Below, piece after piece: positions 20,549-28,662 of a stretch of 64,000 bases of DNA; within the stretch, counting starts at the first letter, position 1; every line of letters starts with the position of its first letter. The notes under the pieces were generated by a model, which was not told the origin of the DNA, made no database searches, and was given only the letters and a program-made list of their open reading frames with translations. This DNA comes from Reyranella sp. (GTDB lineage: Bacteria; Pseudomonadota; Alphaproteobacteria; Reyranellales; Reyranellaceae): assembly GCF_017305915.1 (NCBI RefSeq), contig NZ_JAFKJN010000018.1, forward strand, positions 1 through 64,000, written 5' to 3'. The position numbers and the translations under genes are program-made.

Positions 20549-21520
20549 ATGACGGAATGGTGCGGCTGGCCGGTCGTCGACGAGACGACCGCCTGGGAGG
20601 CCGTGCAGCAGATCCTGACCGACGCCGAATTGAGCGACGGCCTTCCCCTGGTGCCGCCGACCCGGCGGCGCCTCGAGGCGATGGTCGCCGGGATCGACGA
20701 TCGGACCGACTCCAAAGGCATGATGCCGCCGCTGTTCGGCGACATCACGCCGGAATCCGTCGCCTATCAGTGCGTGATCGCGGGCGTGCGTCCGGCCGAA
20801 CTGCCGGTCGTGCTGGCGGCCGTGGAGGCCACGCTCGAACCCGACTTCAACTTGCTGGGCATCGCGACCACGACCGGCACCGCCTGCGTGGCGCTCTGCG
20901 TGCATGGCCCGATCGCGCGCCAGCTCGGCGTCAACGCCGGCACCAATTGCCTGGGGCCGGGCAACCGTGCCAATGCCAGCATCGGCCGCGCCCTGCAGCT
21001 CTGCATCCGCAACATCGGCGGCGCGCGCTCGGACACCGGCGACATGGCGACCATGGGCCAGCCGGGCAAGTACACGCTGTGCTTCGCCGAGCGCAACGAC
21101 GGCCCCTTCCCCACGCTCACCGAGCGCCAAGGACTCGGCAAGGACGTGAGCGCCATCACGGTGATGGGGATCTCCGGCACCGCCGAGGTGCTGCCGGGCG
21201 ACGGCGAAGGTGCGACGCCCGAGGCGATCCTGTCGCCGATCGTCGCCGGCATGAAGGCTGCGCTGGTGATGTCGAGCATGAGCCGCCGCAACGAGCGCGG
21301 CGAGCAGGTCTTCCTGCTGCCGCTCGAGATGGCCGAGAAGATCGCGTGCCACGATGGCTGGGACATCCCGCGCATCCAGGCCTACATGTTCGCGGCCGGC
21401 GACGGCATCGCCCGCGCGCCCGAGGCGATCCATCCGATCGTCACCGGCGGCGCCGGCTACAAGATGAGCTACCTGCCGATCTGGGGCGGCGGCTCGCAGA
21501 CGGTGATGCGCAAGCTCTGA
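20549..21520 (+). CDS. Selenoprotein-operon protein B, paralog of protein A
   Basis: 323 residues from the ATG at 20549 (10 bases after the previous stop); a 5-codon frame at 20535 is not the start. It aligns along most of its length with the preceding protein: SDGLPLVPPT (29-38), VIAGVRPAELPVVLAAV (76-92), LEPDFNLLGIATTTGTACVAL, HGPIARQLGVNAGTNC (119-134) and ANASIGRAL (141-149). Cys113 and Cys134 match cysteines in A; A has two more nearby. The C-terminal half differs more (TGGAGYKMSYLPIWGGG near the end). Two diverged copies side by side suggest a heteromeric complex. Function unknown. Confidence 0.8.
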   Translation: MTEWCGWPVVDETTAWEAVQQILTDAELSDGLPLVPPTRRRLEAMVAGIDDRTDSKGMMPPLFGDITPESVAYQCVIAGVRPAELPVVLAAVEATLEPDFNLLGIATTTGTACVALCVHGPIARQLGVNAGTNCLGPGNRANASIGRALQLCIRNIGGARSDTGDMATMGQPGKYTLCFAERNDGPFPTLTERQGLGKDVSAITVMGISGTAEVLPGDGEGATPEAILSPIVAGMKAALVMSSMSRRNERGEQVFLLPLEMAEKIACHDGWDIPRIQAYMFAAGDGIARAPEAIHPIVTGGAGYKMSYLPIWGGGSQTVMRKL

Positions 21521-21526
21521 CGACCG

Positions 21527-21718
21527 TCAGGTCGGCGGATGGATCCTGCCCTTCGAGACCTCGAAGCGATCCTTGGCGATTTTGCGCTCGATCACGGCGT
21601 GCTCGGCGTCGGTGTGACGCTCCTCGCGGACGCCTTCCGGTTTCAGGGCGCGCTCAAGTCCCAGAAAATTCGGCCGGCGCTTGCGCCAGAATGGCAAGGT
21701 CTTTTTCTCTCCGAGCAT
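21527..21718 (-). CDS. Small basic protein of unknown function
   Basis: 63 residues, highly charged (MLGEKKTLPFWRKRRP opening, then EGVREERHTDAEHAVIER), no membrane segment, no family recognised. It is supported by a perfect AAGGAGG Shine-Dalgarno 6 bases upstream of the ATG, stronger than most genes in this window. It converges with the selenoprotein operon and ends 6 bases after protein B. Might be an orphan or horizontally acquired gene. Confidence 0.5.
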   Translation of the reverse strand: MLGEKKTLPFWRKRRPNFLGLERALKPEGVREERHTDAEHAVIERKIAKDRFEVSKGRIHPPT

Positions 21719-21795
21719 GGTTCCTCCTTGGTTACAAGGATTCTACGATCTTCAGCCCTCGGGGTTTCCACCAATTTGCCGCTGCGGACCGGCCG

Positions 21796-22002
21796 TCACT
21801 CGGGTTCGCCGGGAAAGACGATCTGTGCAAAGTCGCGCGCGCCGTGAAGTGCATGCAAGACATCGACGGCATTGGCGCTGACATCGTCGAAGATCAGACA
21901 ATTGCCATGGACTCTGCGTCGCAGCGTCGGATCACGTGCCCGGTCAACGAAGGGATGGGCGCGCGGATCTCGTTCAGCATTGTGCGAAAGGATGACCTTC
22001 AC
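21796..22002 (-). pseudogene. parE: ParE-type toxin with internal deletion
   Basis: 68 codons from a GTG that overlaps the parD stop (GTGA). The first residues (MKVILSHNAERD) match the start of ParE toxins, and the end (RRRVHGNCLIF, then DVLHALHGARDFAQIVFP) matches the ParE C-terminus. The usual middle (two helices and the beginning of the sheet, about 30 residues) is missing, leaving 68 instead of about 95-100 residues. The frame stays open. The protein is probably inactive as a gyrase poison. Confidence 0.65.
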
Positions 22003-22259
22003 GGCCTCGGCTTGGTCATCGCCCGATATTGGGCTTCCAGCCGGTCGAAAACTTCCTCGGCCGGCTTCGCACGGCCCGCCCGAATATCGGCGCGCCCGCG
22101 GACGATGGCCGTGTCGAGTGCGGCCAAACGCTTCTCGCGCTCCACCAGGAGGCGGAGGCCGTCGCGCAGCACTTCGCTTTTCGAGTTATATCGGCCACTG
22201 GAAACCAGCGAAGATACGAACTTTTCCAGTTGACGGCCGAGATCGACGCTACTGGCCAC
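21999..22259 (-). CDS. parD: ParD-family antitoxin
   Basis: 86 residues from a GTG start (MASSVDLGRQLEKFVSSLVSSGRYNSKSEVLRDGLRLL...), the ribbon-helix-helix N-terminus of ParD, which represses its own promoter. The C-terminal half (LDTAIVRGRADIRAGRAKPAEEVFDRLEAQY) is the toxin-binding tail. It appears intact while its toxin partner is shortened. The AT-rich 45 bases upstream (22260-22304) should hold the promoter and operator. Confidence 0.88.
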   Translation of the reverse strand: MASSVDLGRQLEKFVSSLVSSGRYNSKSEVLRDGLRLLVEREKRLAALDTAIVRGRADIRAGRAKPAEEVFDRLEAQYRAMTKPRP

Positions 22260-22304
22260 AGATCGCTCCCATCAGCGGGCCCTTTTATAACTATTATCAA
22301 CGCC

Positions 22305-23141
22305 TCAAAGTTTCCAGCCGATCCACGCGCAGACGCCGCGGCCCATCACCCCTTCGAGGTCCTCGCCCTTCAGCCACGGCAGCTCCTCGGTGAACATGGT
22401 GACGCCCTGGCGATAGCTGCACGGCAGGCGCGACCAGTCGGTGCCCCAGAAAGTCCGTTTCGGTCCGAAAGCGTCGAACACCCGCCGGATGTAGGGATGC
22501 ACCGACTCGAACGGATAGGTCTTGTCGTCGGCGTAGCACGGCATCGCCGAGACCTTGGCCGCCACGTTCGGCCGCCTGGCCAGCGCCAGGACGTTGTCGA
22601 GGGTCGCGAAGTTGGTGGCTTGGCGCACGTCCTTGGCGCTCTTCAGGCCGAGATGGTCGAGGATCAGCCGCAGGCCCGGGTAGCGTTCGGCAACCTTGTC
22701 GGCGAGATGCATGTATTCGTGATGGAACAGCACCATCGCCGGGATGCCGAGCTTCTCCATCTCGCCCCACACCCAGTCGAACTTGCCGTCGAGCAGCGGC
22801 TGGCGCAGCACCGGCGTGTGGAAGGTGAAGCGCACGCCGAGCATGCCCGGCTGCTTCTTCCAGTTCTTGATCGTCTCGCGCGCGTCGGGCGCGTCGGGAT
22901 CGAAGCGTCCCATGGTGGCGAAGCGATCGGGATGGCTGTTCGCCGCATCGATTGCCAGATCGTTGCGGTCGCCCTCCCACGATGGAGGCACGATCACGAC
23001 GCGGCTGACGCCGGCCTCGTCCATCTCGGCCCGCAGCTCTTCCTTGCCGAGCGGCGCGCGATGAGGCTCGGCTCGGGCAGGCCACGGCCGCTCCGCCGTG
23101 TTGGCGGCCCAGATGTGGACCTGTGCGTCGCAGATCATCAT
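22305..23141 (-). CDS. Amidohydrolase family protein (TIM-barrel metal hydrolase)
   Basis: 278 residues, amidohydrolase-2 type. MMICDAQVHIWAANTAERPW has the N-terminal metal motif in the form D-x-Q-V-H (family D-x-H-x-H, partly substituted). Further elements are MLGVRFTFHTPVL, VLFHHEYMHLAD with a metal His, LILDHLGL, and FGPKRTFWGTDWSRLP containing the catalytic Asp. Relatives hydrolyse lactones or decarboxylate aromatic and dicarboxylic acids. Last gene of the catabolic cluster, overlapping the amidase stop by 4 bases. The exact substrate is unknown; lactone hydrolysis would suit the cluster. Confidence 0.82.
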   Translation of the reverse strand: MMICDAQVHIWAANTAERPWPARAEPHRAPLGKEELRAEMDEAGVSRVVIVPPSWEGDRNDLAIDAANSHPDRFATMGRFDPDAPDARETIKNWKKQPGMLGVRFTFHTPVLRQPLLDGKFDWVWGEMEKLGIPAMVLFHHEYMHLADKVAERYPGLRLILDHLGLKSAKDVRQATNFATLDNVLALARRPNVAAKVSAMPCYADDKTYPFESVHPYIRRVFDAFGPKRTFWGTDWSRLPCSYRQGVTMFTEELPWLKGEDLEGVMGRGVCAWIGWKL

Positions 23142-24309
23142 GGCCGGCGATTCCTCCAGGGTCTTGCTTGTTCCAATTGCGCGGCTAATGCGTACAGCGT
23201 CTCCTCGGCGCCATAACGGGCGACGAAATGCATGCCGATCGGCAGGCCGTCATCGGTCCATTCGATCGGTACCGACATCGCCGGCACGCCGGTGGCGTTA
23301 CAGATGGCGGTGAATGGCGTCATCGGCGCGACGGAGCGCTCGAACTCTTCGGCCGAGCCGTCCATGCGCACCGTGCCGAGCGGCAGGCTGGTTCGTGCGA
23401 TCGTGGTCGACAGCAGCACGTCGTGCTTCTCGAAGAAGGCGCCGAGCGCGCGGCCGGTGCGATGGAAAGTCTGGACGCTGCGGATGTACTCGTCCGCCGT
23501 CACCGCGCGGCCAAGCTCGGCATAGAGCCGCGTCACCGGCTCGAGATCGTCTGGCCCCGGTACGCGCCCGGCGGCGCGCAACTGGATGTTGGTCCAGGTG
23601 CTGGCGCTCATGATGCGCCAGAAGGCGGCATCCAACGCCGCCGCATCGTATTGCGGCGATGCCTCCTCGACCTGATGTCCCAGTTCCTCGAGGAGCTTGG
23701 CCGTGCGCTCGATCGCCCGCACCAGCACCGGATCGAGGGCCTCGCCATTGACGGGCTTGCGCATGAAGGCGACTCGCAGCTTCCCGGGGGTACGCCTGGT
23801 TGCTTCGAGGAAAGTGCCCGAGAGTGGCGGCGCGGCATAGGGATCGCCGGGCTCGCCGCCGGCTGTCGCATCGAGCAGCGCTGCGCTGTCGCGCACCGAG
23901 ATCGACACGCAATGCTGCGCGCTCGCCCCGGCCAGGGTCTCACCGATCGGCGCCAGGCTGATGCGGCCGCGCGACGGCTTCAGCCCGAACAGGCCGCACA
24001 GGCTGGCCGGAATGCGGATCGAGCCGCCGCCGTCGGTCGCGTGCCCCATCGGCAGGCTGCGCGCTGCGACGATCGCCGCCGAACCGCCGGACGAGCCGCC
24101 CGGCGAAAGATCCTTGCGCCACGGATTGATGGTCGGACCGCCGAAGGCCGGCTCGGTCGTCGGCGCGAGGCCGAACTCGCTGGTATTGGTGCGGCCGACG
24201 ATCACCAGGCCGGCGCGGCGCATCCGGGTGACCGCGGCGCTGTCGGCAGCCGCGTGCGGATCAGGTCGGCGACGGCGAGCGCATCGTGCGTCGCGAACAG
24301 GTCGTCCAC
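23138..24309 (-). pseudogene. Amidase (amidase signature family), 5' deletion and frameshift
   Basis: From a GTG at 24309, 6 bases after the DHDPS-like stop, the frame reads VDDLFATHDALAVADLIRTR, a typical amidase N-terminus. It then changes frame near 24250, where DSAAVTRMRRAGLVIVGRTN begins. About 80-90 residues normally between these blocks, including the catalytic lysine of the Ser-cisSer-Lys triad, are absent. Downstream the protein is intact: the GGSSGG signature (SPGGSSGGSAAIVAAR), DGGGSIRIPASLCGLFGLKPSRG, and a normal C-terminus. The conserved part is about 340 residues. Loss of the lysine region plus a frame change indicates a pseudogene. Confidence 0.82.
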
Positions 24310-24315
24310 CTGCGC

Positions 24316-25371
24316 CTAATTCCGCCAGCGATCGAGGTTGGCGGCGACGAAAGCGTCGTCGTGCAGCTCCGGATAGGTGGCGTAGAGCCGGTCGATGCCC
24401 GCGCTCTGGCCCGGGCTCAGCGTCTCGTGCGGATCGAGGCATTCGATCGTCGTCATCAACCCCTGCCGACGCAAAATCTCGTGGCAGCCTGGAATGCAGC
24501 CGGCGAAGTCGTGATCGACGTCGAACACCACGGCGTTGCAATCCGTCACGAACGAATCGAGCGCCAGCACCTCGGGCGGGATGGCGCCGGCCGAGACCGA
24601 GAGCTTCAGCCGCTCCAGCAGCTTGACCGCGCCGCGCGTCCAGACGCTCCAGTGGCCGAGCAGGCCGCCCTGGAAGCGCAAGGTCACCTCGCGGTTGCCG
24701 GTGCGCACCACCAGAGGCGTCACGAGATCGGCGACGATGTGGTCGTCGTTGCCGGTATAGAGCGTGATGCGGTCCTCAGCGTGCGCCTGGGCGATGCCGA
24801 AGGCGACATCGAGCGTGCGATAGCGGTTGAACGGCGCGACCTTGATCGCGACCACGTTCTCGATGGCTGCGAACCGGCCCCAGAAACCGCGCGACAGCGG
24901 GATGCCGCCGACCGCCGTCTGCAGGTAGAAGCCGACCAGCGGCATCTCCTTGGCGACCGCCGTGCAGTGCTCGATCAGCTCGTCCTCGCTCGCGCCCTTG
25001 AGCGCCGCGAGCGACAATAGCACGGCGTGATAGCCAATGGCGCGTGCGGTCTTCGCTTCCTCGACGGCCTGCGCGGTCTTGCCGACGGCGCCGGCGATCA
25101 TGACCAGCGGCCGGTCGGTCCAGTCCTTGGCCGTCTCGATCGCGAGCTCGAGCACGGGCTTGTAGAGGCCGACCTCGCGGATGGCGAACTGCGTCGAGTG
25201 CACGCCGACCGCCAGGCCGCCCGAACCGGCATCGACGTAGTAGCGGCCGATCGCGCGTTGCGACTGCTTGTCGAACTGCCGGTCGGGCCCGAGCGCCAGG
25301 GGATGCGCGGGGATCACCGCGCCGTGGCGGAGCTGGTCGAGGACCGGCTTGGGGAGATCGTTCCACTGCAT
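24316..25371 (-). CDS. Dihydrodipicolinate synthase family aldolase/lyase
   Basis: 351 residues, longer than DapA (about 290). The barrel start HGAVIPAHPLAL is followed by RAIGRYYVDAGSGGLAVGVHSTQF, corresponding to the GTTGE region of DapA with Ser/Thr replaced. GYHAVLLSLAAL precedes VGFYLQTAVGG, equivalent to the YN-x-P strand with Tyr. The Schiff-base lysine is in VVAIKVAPFNRY near residue 180. Because the dapA active-site motif is altered and the neighbours are catabolic, a keto-sugar-acid aldolase or dehydratase role is more likely than lysine synthesis. It lies 9 bases from the GNAT stop. Confidence 0.83.
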   Translation of the reverse strand: MQWNDLPKPVLDQLRHGAVIPAHPLALGPDRQFDKQSQRAIGRYYVDAGSGGLAVGVHSTQFAIREVGLYKPVLELAIETAKDWTDRPLVMIAGAVGKTAQAVEEAKTARAIGYHAVLLSLAALKGASEDELIEHCTAVAKEMPLVGFYLQTAVGGIPLSRGFWGRFAAIENVVAIKVAPFNRYRTLDVAFGIAQAHAEDRITLYTGNDDHIVADLVTPLVVRTGNREVTLRFQGGLLGHWSVWTRGAVKLLERLKLSVSAGAIPPEVLALDSFVTDCNAVVFDVDHDFAGCIPGCHEILRRQGLMTTIECLDPHETLSPGQSAGIDRLYATYPELHDDAFVAANLDRWRN

Positions 25372-25380
25372 GGCGCCACT

Positions 25381-26223
25381 CTATCCCAGTTCGGGTCCGG
25401 CAAGGGCAAAGACATGGCTCGGATCGTCGAGGCCGGGCGTGGTGCCCAGGGTCATGCGCATGTAGCCGCGCGGGCTCACCGCGCCTTGCCGCTCCAGCCA
25501 GGTACGGATTTCGGCATGCGCGTCCGGCACGTCGATGATGAATGGTCCAGGTGCGGAAGCGGCTGCCTTGGCGATCAGCGCCAGCCCCGTCGCCTCGTCA
25601 TCGGCGATCACCGGCCCGATCGAATAGGCCGTCCGGCCTTCCCGGCCGAGTACGAACCCGCCGCCTTCGGCCACGAACGCCAGAGCGGGCTGGCGCGCGG
25701 CGAGATGCGTCAGCAACTGTGGCCGCTCCATGCCGCTCCGCGCGCGATCGTAGGCCAGCACGGCCGGCAGATCGGCCATCGCCATCGGCCGCACGGCCCC
25801 TATCCACGGCATGTTCTTCGCACCATCGAAGTGCCAGCGCGCGATCTTGTAGAGGTCGCGGAAACCGAGCGGCAGGTAGATCGGCCGCCCCTGCTCCGTC
25901 GCATCGAGCCCCGCGACGGCACCGCTTGCCTGCACCTCGGCGATGCAGCGCTTGAGGAGGCCGGTGCCGACGCCGCCGCGGCGGCGCGTCTTGGTCACCA
26001 GCACCATGCTGATCCAGGCGAGCTTGTCGCCCAGCGGCAGAACCAGCGAGCTTGCTTCCCAGGTGCCGTCGGCGCCACGCAGGCCGAAGCCGCGGCCGGC
26101 GCCGAGCATGAAGCGCCAGTCGGCAACGTTCTGGTTCCAGCCGGCTTCGATCGACAACGGCCAGACCGCCTCGCATTCGCCGACGCCGATCGGCGCGATC
26201 GCGAGCGCCTCAGTACTTGCCAT
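25381..26223 (-). CDS. GNAT-family N-acetyltransferase
   Basis: 280 residues with two GNAT-like halves. Residues about 55-130 hold the acetyl-CoA core (ISMVLVTKTRRRGGVGTGLLKRCIAEV, where RRGGVGTGL is the pyrophosphate loop), followed by the family pair LDATEQGRPIYLPLGF. The C-terminal half (from about residue 165) looks like the second, YitH/HslE-type domain. It overlaps the epimerase stop by 14 bases, so it is translated with the catabolic genes. Its acceptor is unknown. Confidence 0.8.
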   Translation of the reverse strand: MASTEALAIAPIGVGECEAVWPLSIEAGWNQNVADWRFMLGAGRGFGLRGADGTWEASSLVLPLGDKLAWISMVLVTKTRRRGGVGTGLLKRCIAEVQASGAVAGLDATEQGRPIYLPLGFRDLYKIARWHFDGAKNMPWIGAVRPMAMADLPAVLAYDRARSGMERPQLLTHLAARQPALAFVAEGGGFVLGREGRTAYSIGPVIADDEATGLALIAKAAASAPGPFIIDVPDAHAEIRTWLERQGAVSPRGYMRMTLGTTPGLDDPSHVFALAGPELG

Positions 26224-27238
26224 CGCGCACCTCGTAGTGCGTCGGCTTGTTGAGGGTGGCCATGTCGCGCGACAGCCAGTCGGCGGTCCATTCGATCATC
26301 TTGGCGAGCGGCACCTTCGGTGCACCGAACTCCTTGACCATGCGGGCCGAATTGTTGAGCCAGCCGGTCGGTGCCGGCGTGCCGCTGAACTTCGGCGTCT
26401 TGCCCATCAGCTTGCCGAACTCGGCCGCGAGCCAGCGCACCTCGACGGTTTCCGGCCCGGTGACGTTGATCGGCGTCGTCGGCGTCGTGGCGTGGACCAG
26501 GCAGCGCAGCGCGACCGCATTGGCATCGCCCTGCCAGATCACGTTCACATGGCCCATCGCGAGATCGATGGTCTCGCCCTCCAGCACCTTGCGGCCGACG
26601 TCGTGCAGCACGCCGTAGCGCATGTCGATCGCGTAGTTGAGGCGGAACAGCCGGCCTGGCGTGCCGTGCTTGGCCGAGAAGTACTCGAACATGCGCTCAC
26701 GGCCGGCGCAGGAGTTGGCGTAGTCGCCGGGCGGCGGTACCGGCGGCGTATCCTCGGTCGCGCCGCCGCTCTCGACCGGCACGAACGGGTATACGCAGCC
26801 GGTCGAGAAGGCGACGATGCGCGAGCCTTTGAAAGTCTCGGCGACCATCGCCGGCACCTGGACGTTCATCGCCCAGGTGAGCGGCACGTCGCCGGTCGCG
26901 CCGAACTTGCGGCCGGCCATGAAGACGACGTTCGGCGCCTTGGGCAGGCGATCGAGCGCCTTCTGGTCGAGCAGGTCGGCCTCGATGCTCTCGACACCAT
27001 AGCGGCTCAGCGTCTCGCGCAGGCCGCGCTCGCTGAAGCGCGCCACGCCGATCACCCGCCGCCCCATCGGCAGCGAACGCTTGGCCATGCGCGCGAGCGT
27101 CGGGCCCATCTTGCCGCCGACGCCCAGCACCAGGACGTCGCCCTTGATGCTCTTGAAGTCGGCGACCAGCTCGGGCGGCGGCACGGTCATGAAGTCCTCG
27201 AGTGCCGCGACTGACTCGAAGCGATCCGGCAGGGTCAT
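26210..27238 (-). CDS. NAD-dependent epimerase/dehydratase family protein
   Basis: 342 residues from the ATG at 27238, which overlaps the preceding stop in an ATGA; the frame is open upstream but antisense-like. Rossmann motif GVGGKMGPTLARMA near residue 40 (GxxGxxG), strand NVVFMAGRKFG, and the SDR catalytic region FSTGCVYPFVP. The expected Y-x-x-x-K appears as DYANSCAGRER: Tyr is kept but Lys is replaced by Cys. This might alter or abolish oxidoreductase activity. It belongs to the extended SDR group; the sugar substrate is not predictable. Confidence 0.8.
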   Translation of the reverse strand: MTLPDRFESVAALEDFMTVPPPELVADFKSIKGDVLVLGVGGKMGPTLARMAKRSLPMGRRVIGVARFSERGLRETLSRYGVESIEADLLDQKALDRLPKAPNVVFMAGRKFGATGDVPLTWAMNVQVPAMVAETFKGSRIVAFSTGCVYPFVPVESGGATEDTPPVPPPGDYANSCAGRERMFEYFSAKHGTPGRLFRLNYAIDMRYGVLHDVGRKVLEGETIDLAMGHVNVIWQGDANAVALRCLVHATTPTTPINVTGPETVEVRWLAAEFGKLMGKTPKFSGTPAPTGWLNNSARMVKEFGAPKVPLAKMIEWTADWLSRDMATLNKPTHYEVRDGKY

Positions 27239-28662
27239 GGCGTTGCTCCCCCGAGTCCTGGGCCCGAAGCCCTGCGCGTCATCGCGCGGAAATCCATCTC
27301 CGCGCCGACCGCGAAGCCCGGCACGTCGAGCGAGCCGAGCGCCAGCTTGCCGCCCGGCGCCTTGAGCCGCGCCGGATGGCCGTCGATCTTCTCGTAGAGA
27401 TCGCGGTGCACGCCGACGAATGCCTTCTGCTCGGCGTCCGAGGCGAAGGACATACCGTCGACGAAATGATGGGCGTTGCGCTCGACATGGGTCATGCCGA
27501 GCAGCGAGACCAGCGCCAGGTCCTGCTGCAGGCTGACGCCCGGCAGGGTCGTGAGGTCCTCGGCCGACATGAAATGGCCGTCGCCCAGCCACGCCACGCG
27601 CGAGGCGTTGAGGATGGACTTGTAGAAGCCCTTGCAGTTCTTGCTCGAGACGCCGGCATAGCCGAGCCTGAGCGCCGTCGGGAAGGACGAGAGCTCGCCG
27701 TCGGATTCGTCGATGATCACCGGCCGCAACCTGGCCAGCGGCTCGACCGAGCGGCTGAGGGCGACGCTGCGCTTGATCGGCTGCTCGATGAACAGGGTCG
27801 ACTGCACCAGCCGCGCCAGCGCCGGCGTCTCGGCGGCCTTGCGCCACAGCTCGACGATGCCTTCGACGTCGTCGTACTGCTCGTTGCCGTCGAGCGTGGT
27901 CATGTAATCGGGCAGGCGGTGGTCGAGGACGAAGGCGATCTTGGTCAGGCGCTCGAGGTCGGCCTTGATGTCGCCCGCAACCTTCAGCTTGTAGTAGCGG
28001 CCGCGATAGTAGGAGACGACCTCCTCCAGGGTCTCGGGCAGGCCGTCGTTGATGCGCTCCATCGGCGTGCGGTCGCCGGCAGTCAGCGGATCGACCAGGC
28101 CGACCGTGTGGCGGATCTCGATCGAAGAAGCGGGCTTGAGGCCAGCGAGGAAGCGCTGCAGCGCCACCCGCTCGATGTCCGGCGTCAGGTCGGACGTGAC
28201 GATGCCCGGCAGGTTGTTGTGGATCATCTGGGCGAAGGAGTTGCCCGTCGCCTTGCCCAGGGCGTCGAGGATCGCGCGATCGAGCAACGCCGGACCGTAC
28301 GAGGCGACCAGCGGGTTGAGCTTCAATGCCGCGCCCTTCTTCTGCTGCTCGCGATAGGTGCCGGTGAACAGCCCGAACGGCGTCGCCGCGCCAAAGGCCT
28401 TGTAGTGCTCGATCGCCAGGTCGAGCGACTGGCGGAGCTGGTCGAGATTCTGCTCGTCGGTGTAGTCGGGGCTCTTCTCGAACCACTTGGCGGCGAGCGC
28501 TTCGGCGGCGACGCCCTGGGCGGTGCGGCCGTCGGGCAGCGAAATGCGCACTCGGATCACCGCCTGGATGCCGCCGGTCACGGTGATGACGCCGAAGCGG
28601 AAGGCCAGCCGGTTCTTCATCGGTCGCTCGTAGCGCTCGACCTCCTCGAGTTTGACTTTCAT
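27235..28662 (-). CDS. Enolase-superfamily protein (mandelate racemase/muconate lactonizing type)
   Basis: 475 residues, longer than usual (about 370-400). The C-terminal barrel shows KxK acid/base lysines in YYKLKVAGD near residue 220, metal ligands Asp in TTLDGNEQ, Glu in LFIEQP and Asp in VIIDESDG, and a second general base in SSKNCKGF. The N-terminal capping domain begins with RYERPMKNRLAFRFG. A dehydratase or racemase of a sugar acid is likely given the DHDPS-like aldolase and lactonase-like amidohydrolase downstream. Overlaps both neighbours by 4 bases. Confidence 0.82.
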   Translation of the reverse strand: MKVKLEEVERYERPMKNRLAFRFGVITVTGGIQAVIRVRISLPDGRTAQGVAAEALAAKWFEKSPDYTDEQNLDQLRQSLDLAIEHYKAFGAATPFGLFTGTYREQQKKGAALKLNPLVASYGPALLDRAILDALGKATGNSFAQMIHNNLPGIVTSDLTPDIERVALQRFLAGLKPASSIEIRHTVGLVDPLTAGDRTPMERINDGLPETLEEVVSYYRGRYYKLKVAGDIKADLERLTKIAFVLDHRLPDYMTTLDGNEQYDDVEGIVELWRKAAETPALARLVQSTLFIEQPIKRSVALSRSVEPLARLRPVIIDESDGELSSFPTALRLGYAGVSSKNCKGFYKSILNASRVAWLGDGHFMSAEDLTTLPGVSLQQDLALVSLLGMTHVERNAHHFVDGMSFASDAEQKAFVGVHRDLYEKIDGHPARLKAPGGKLALGSLDVPGFAVGAEMDFRAMTRRASGPGLGGATP

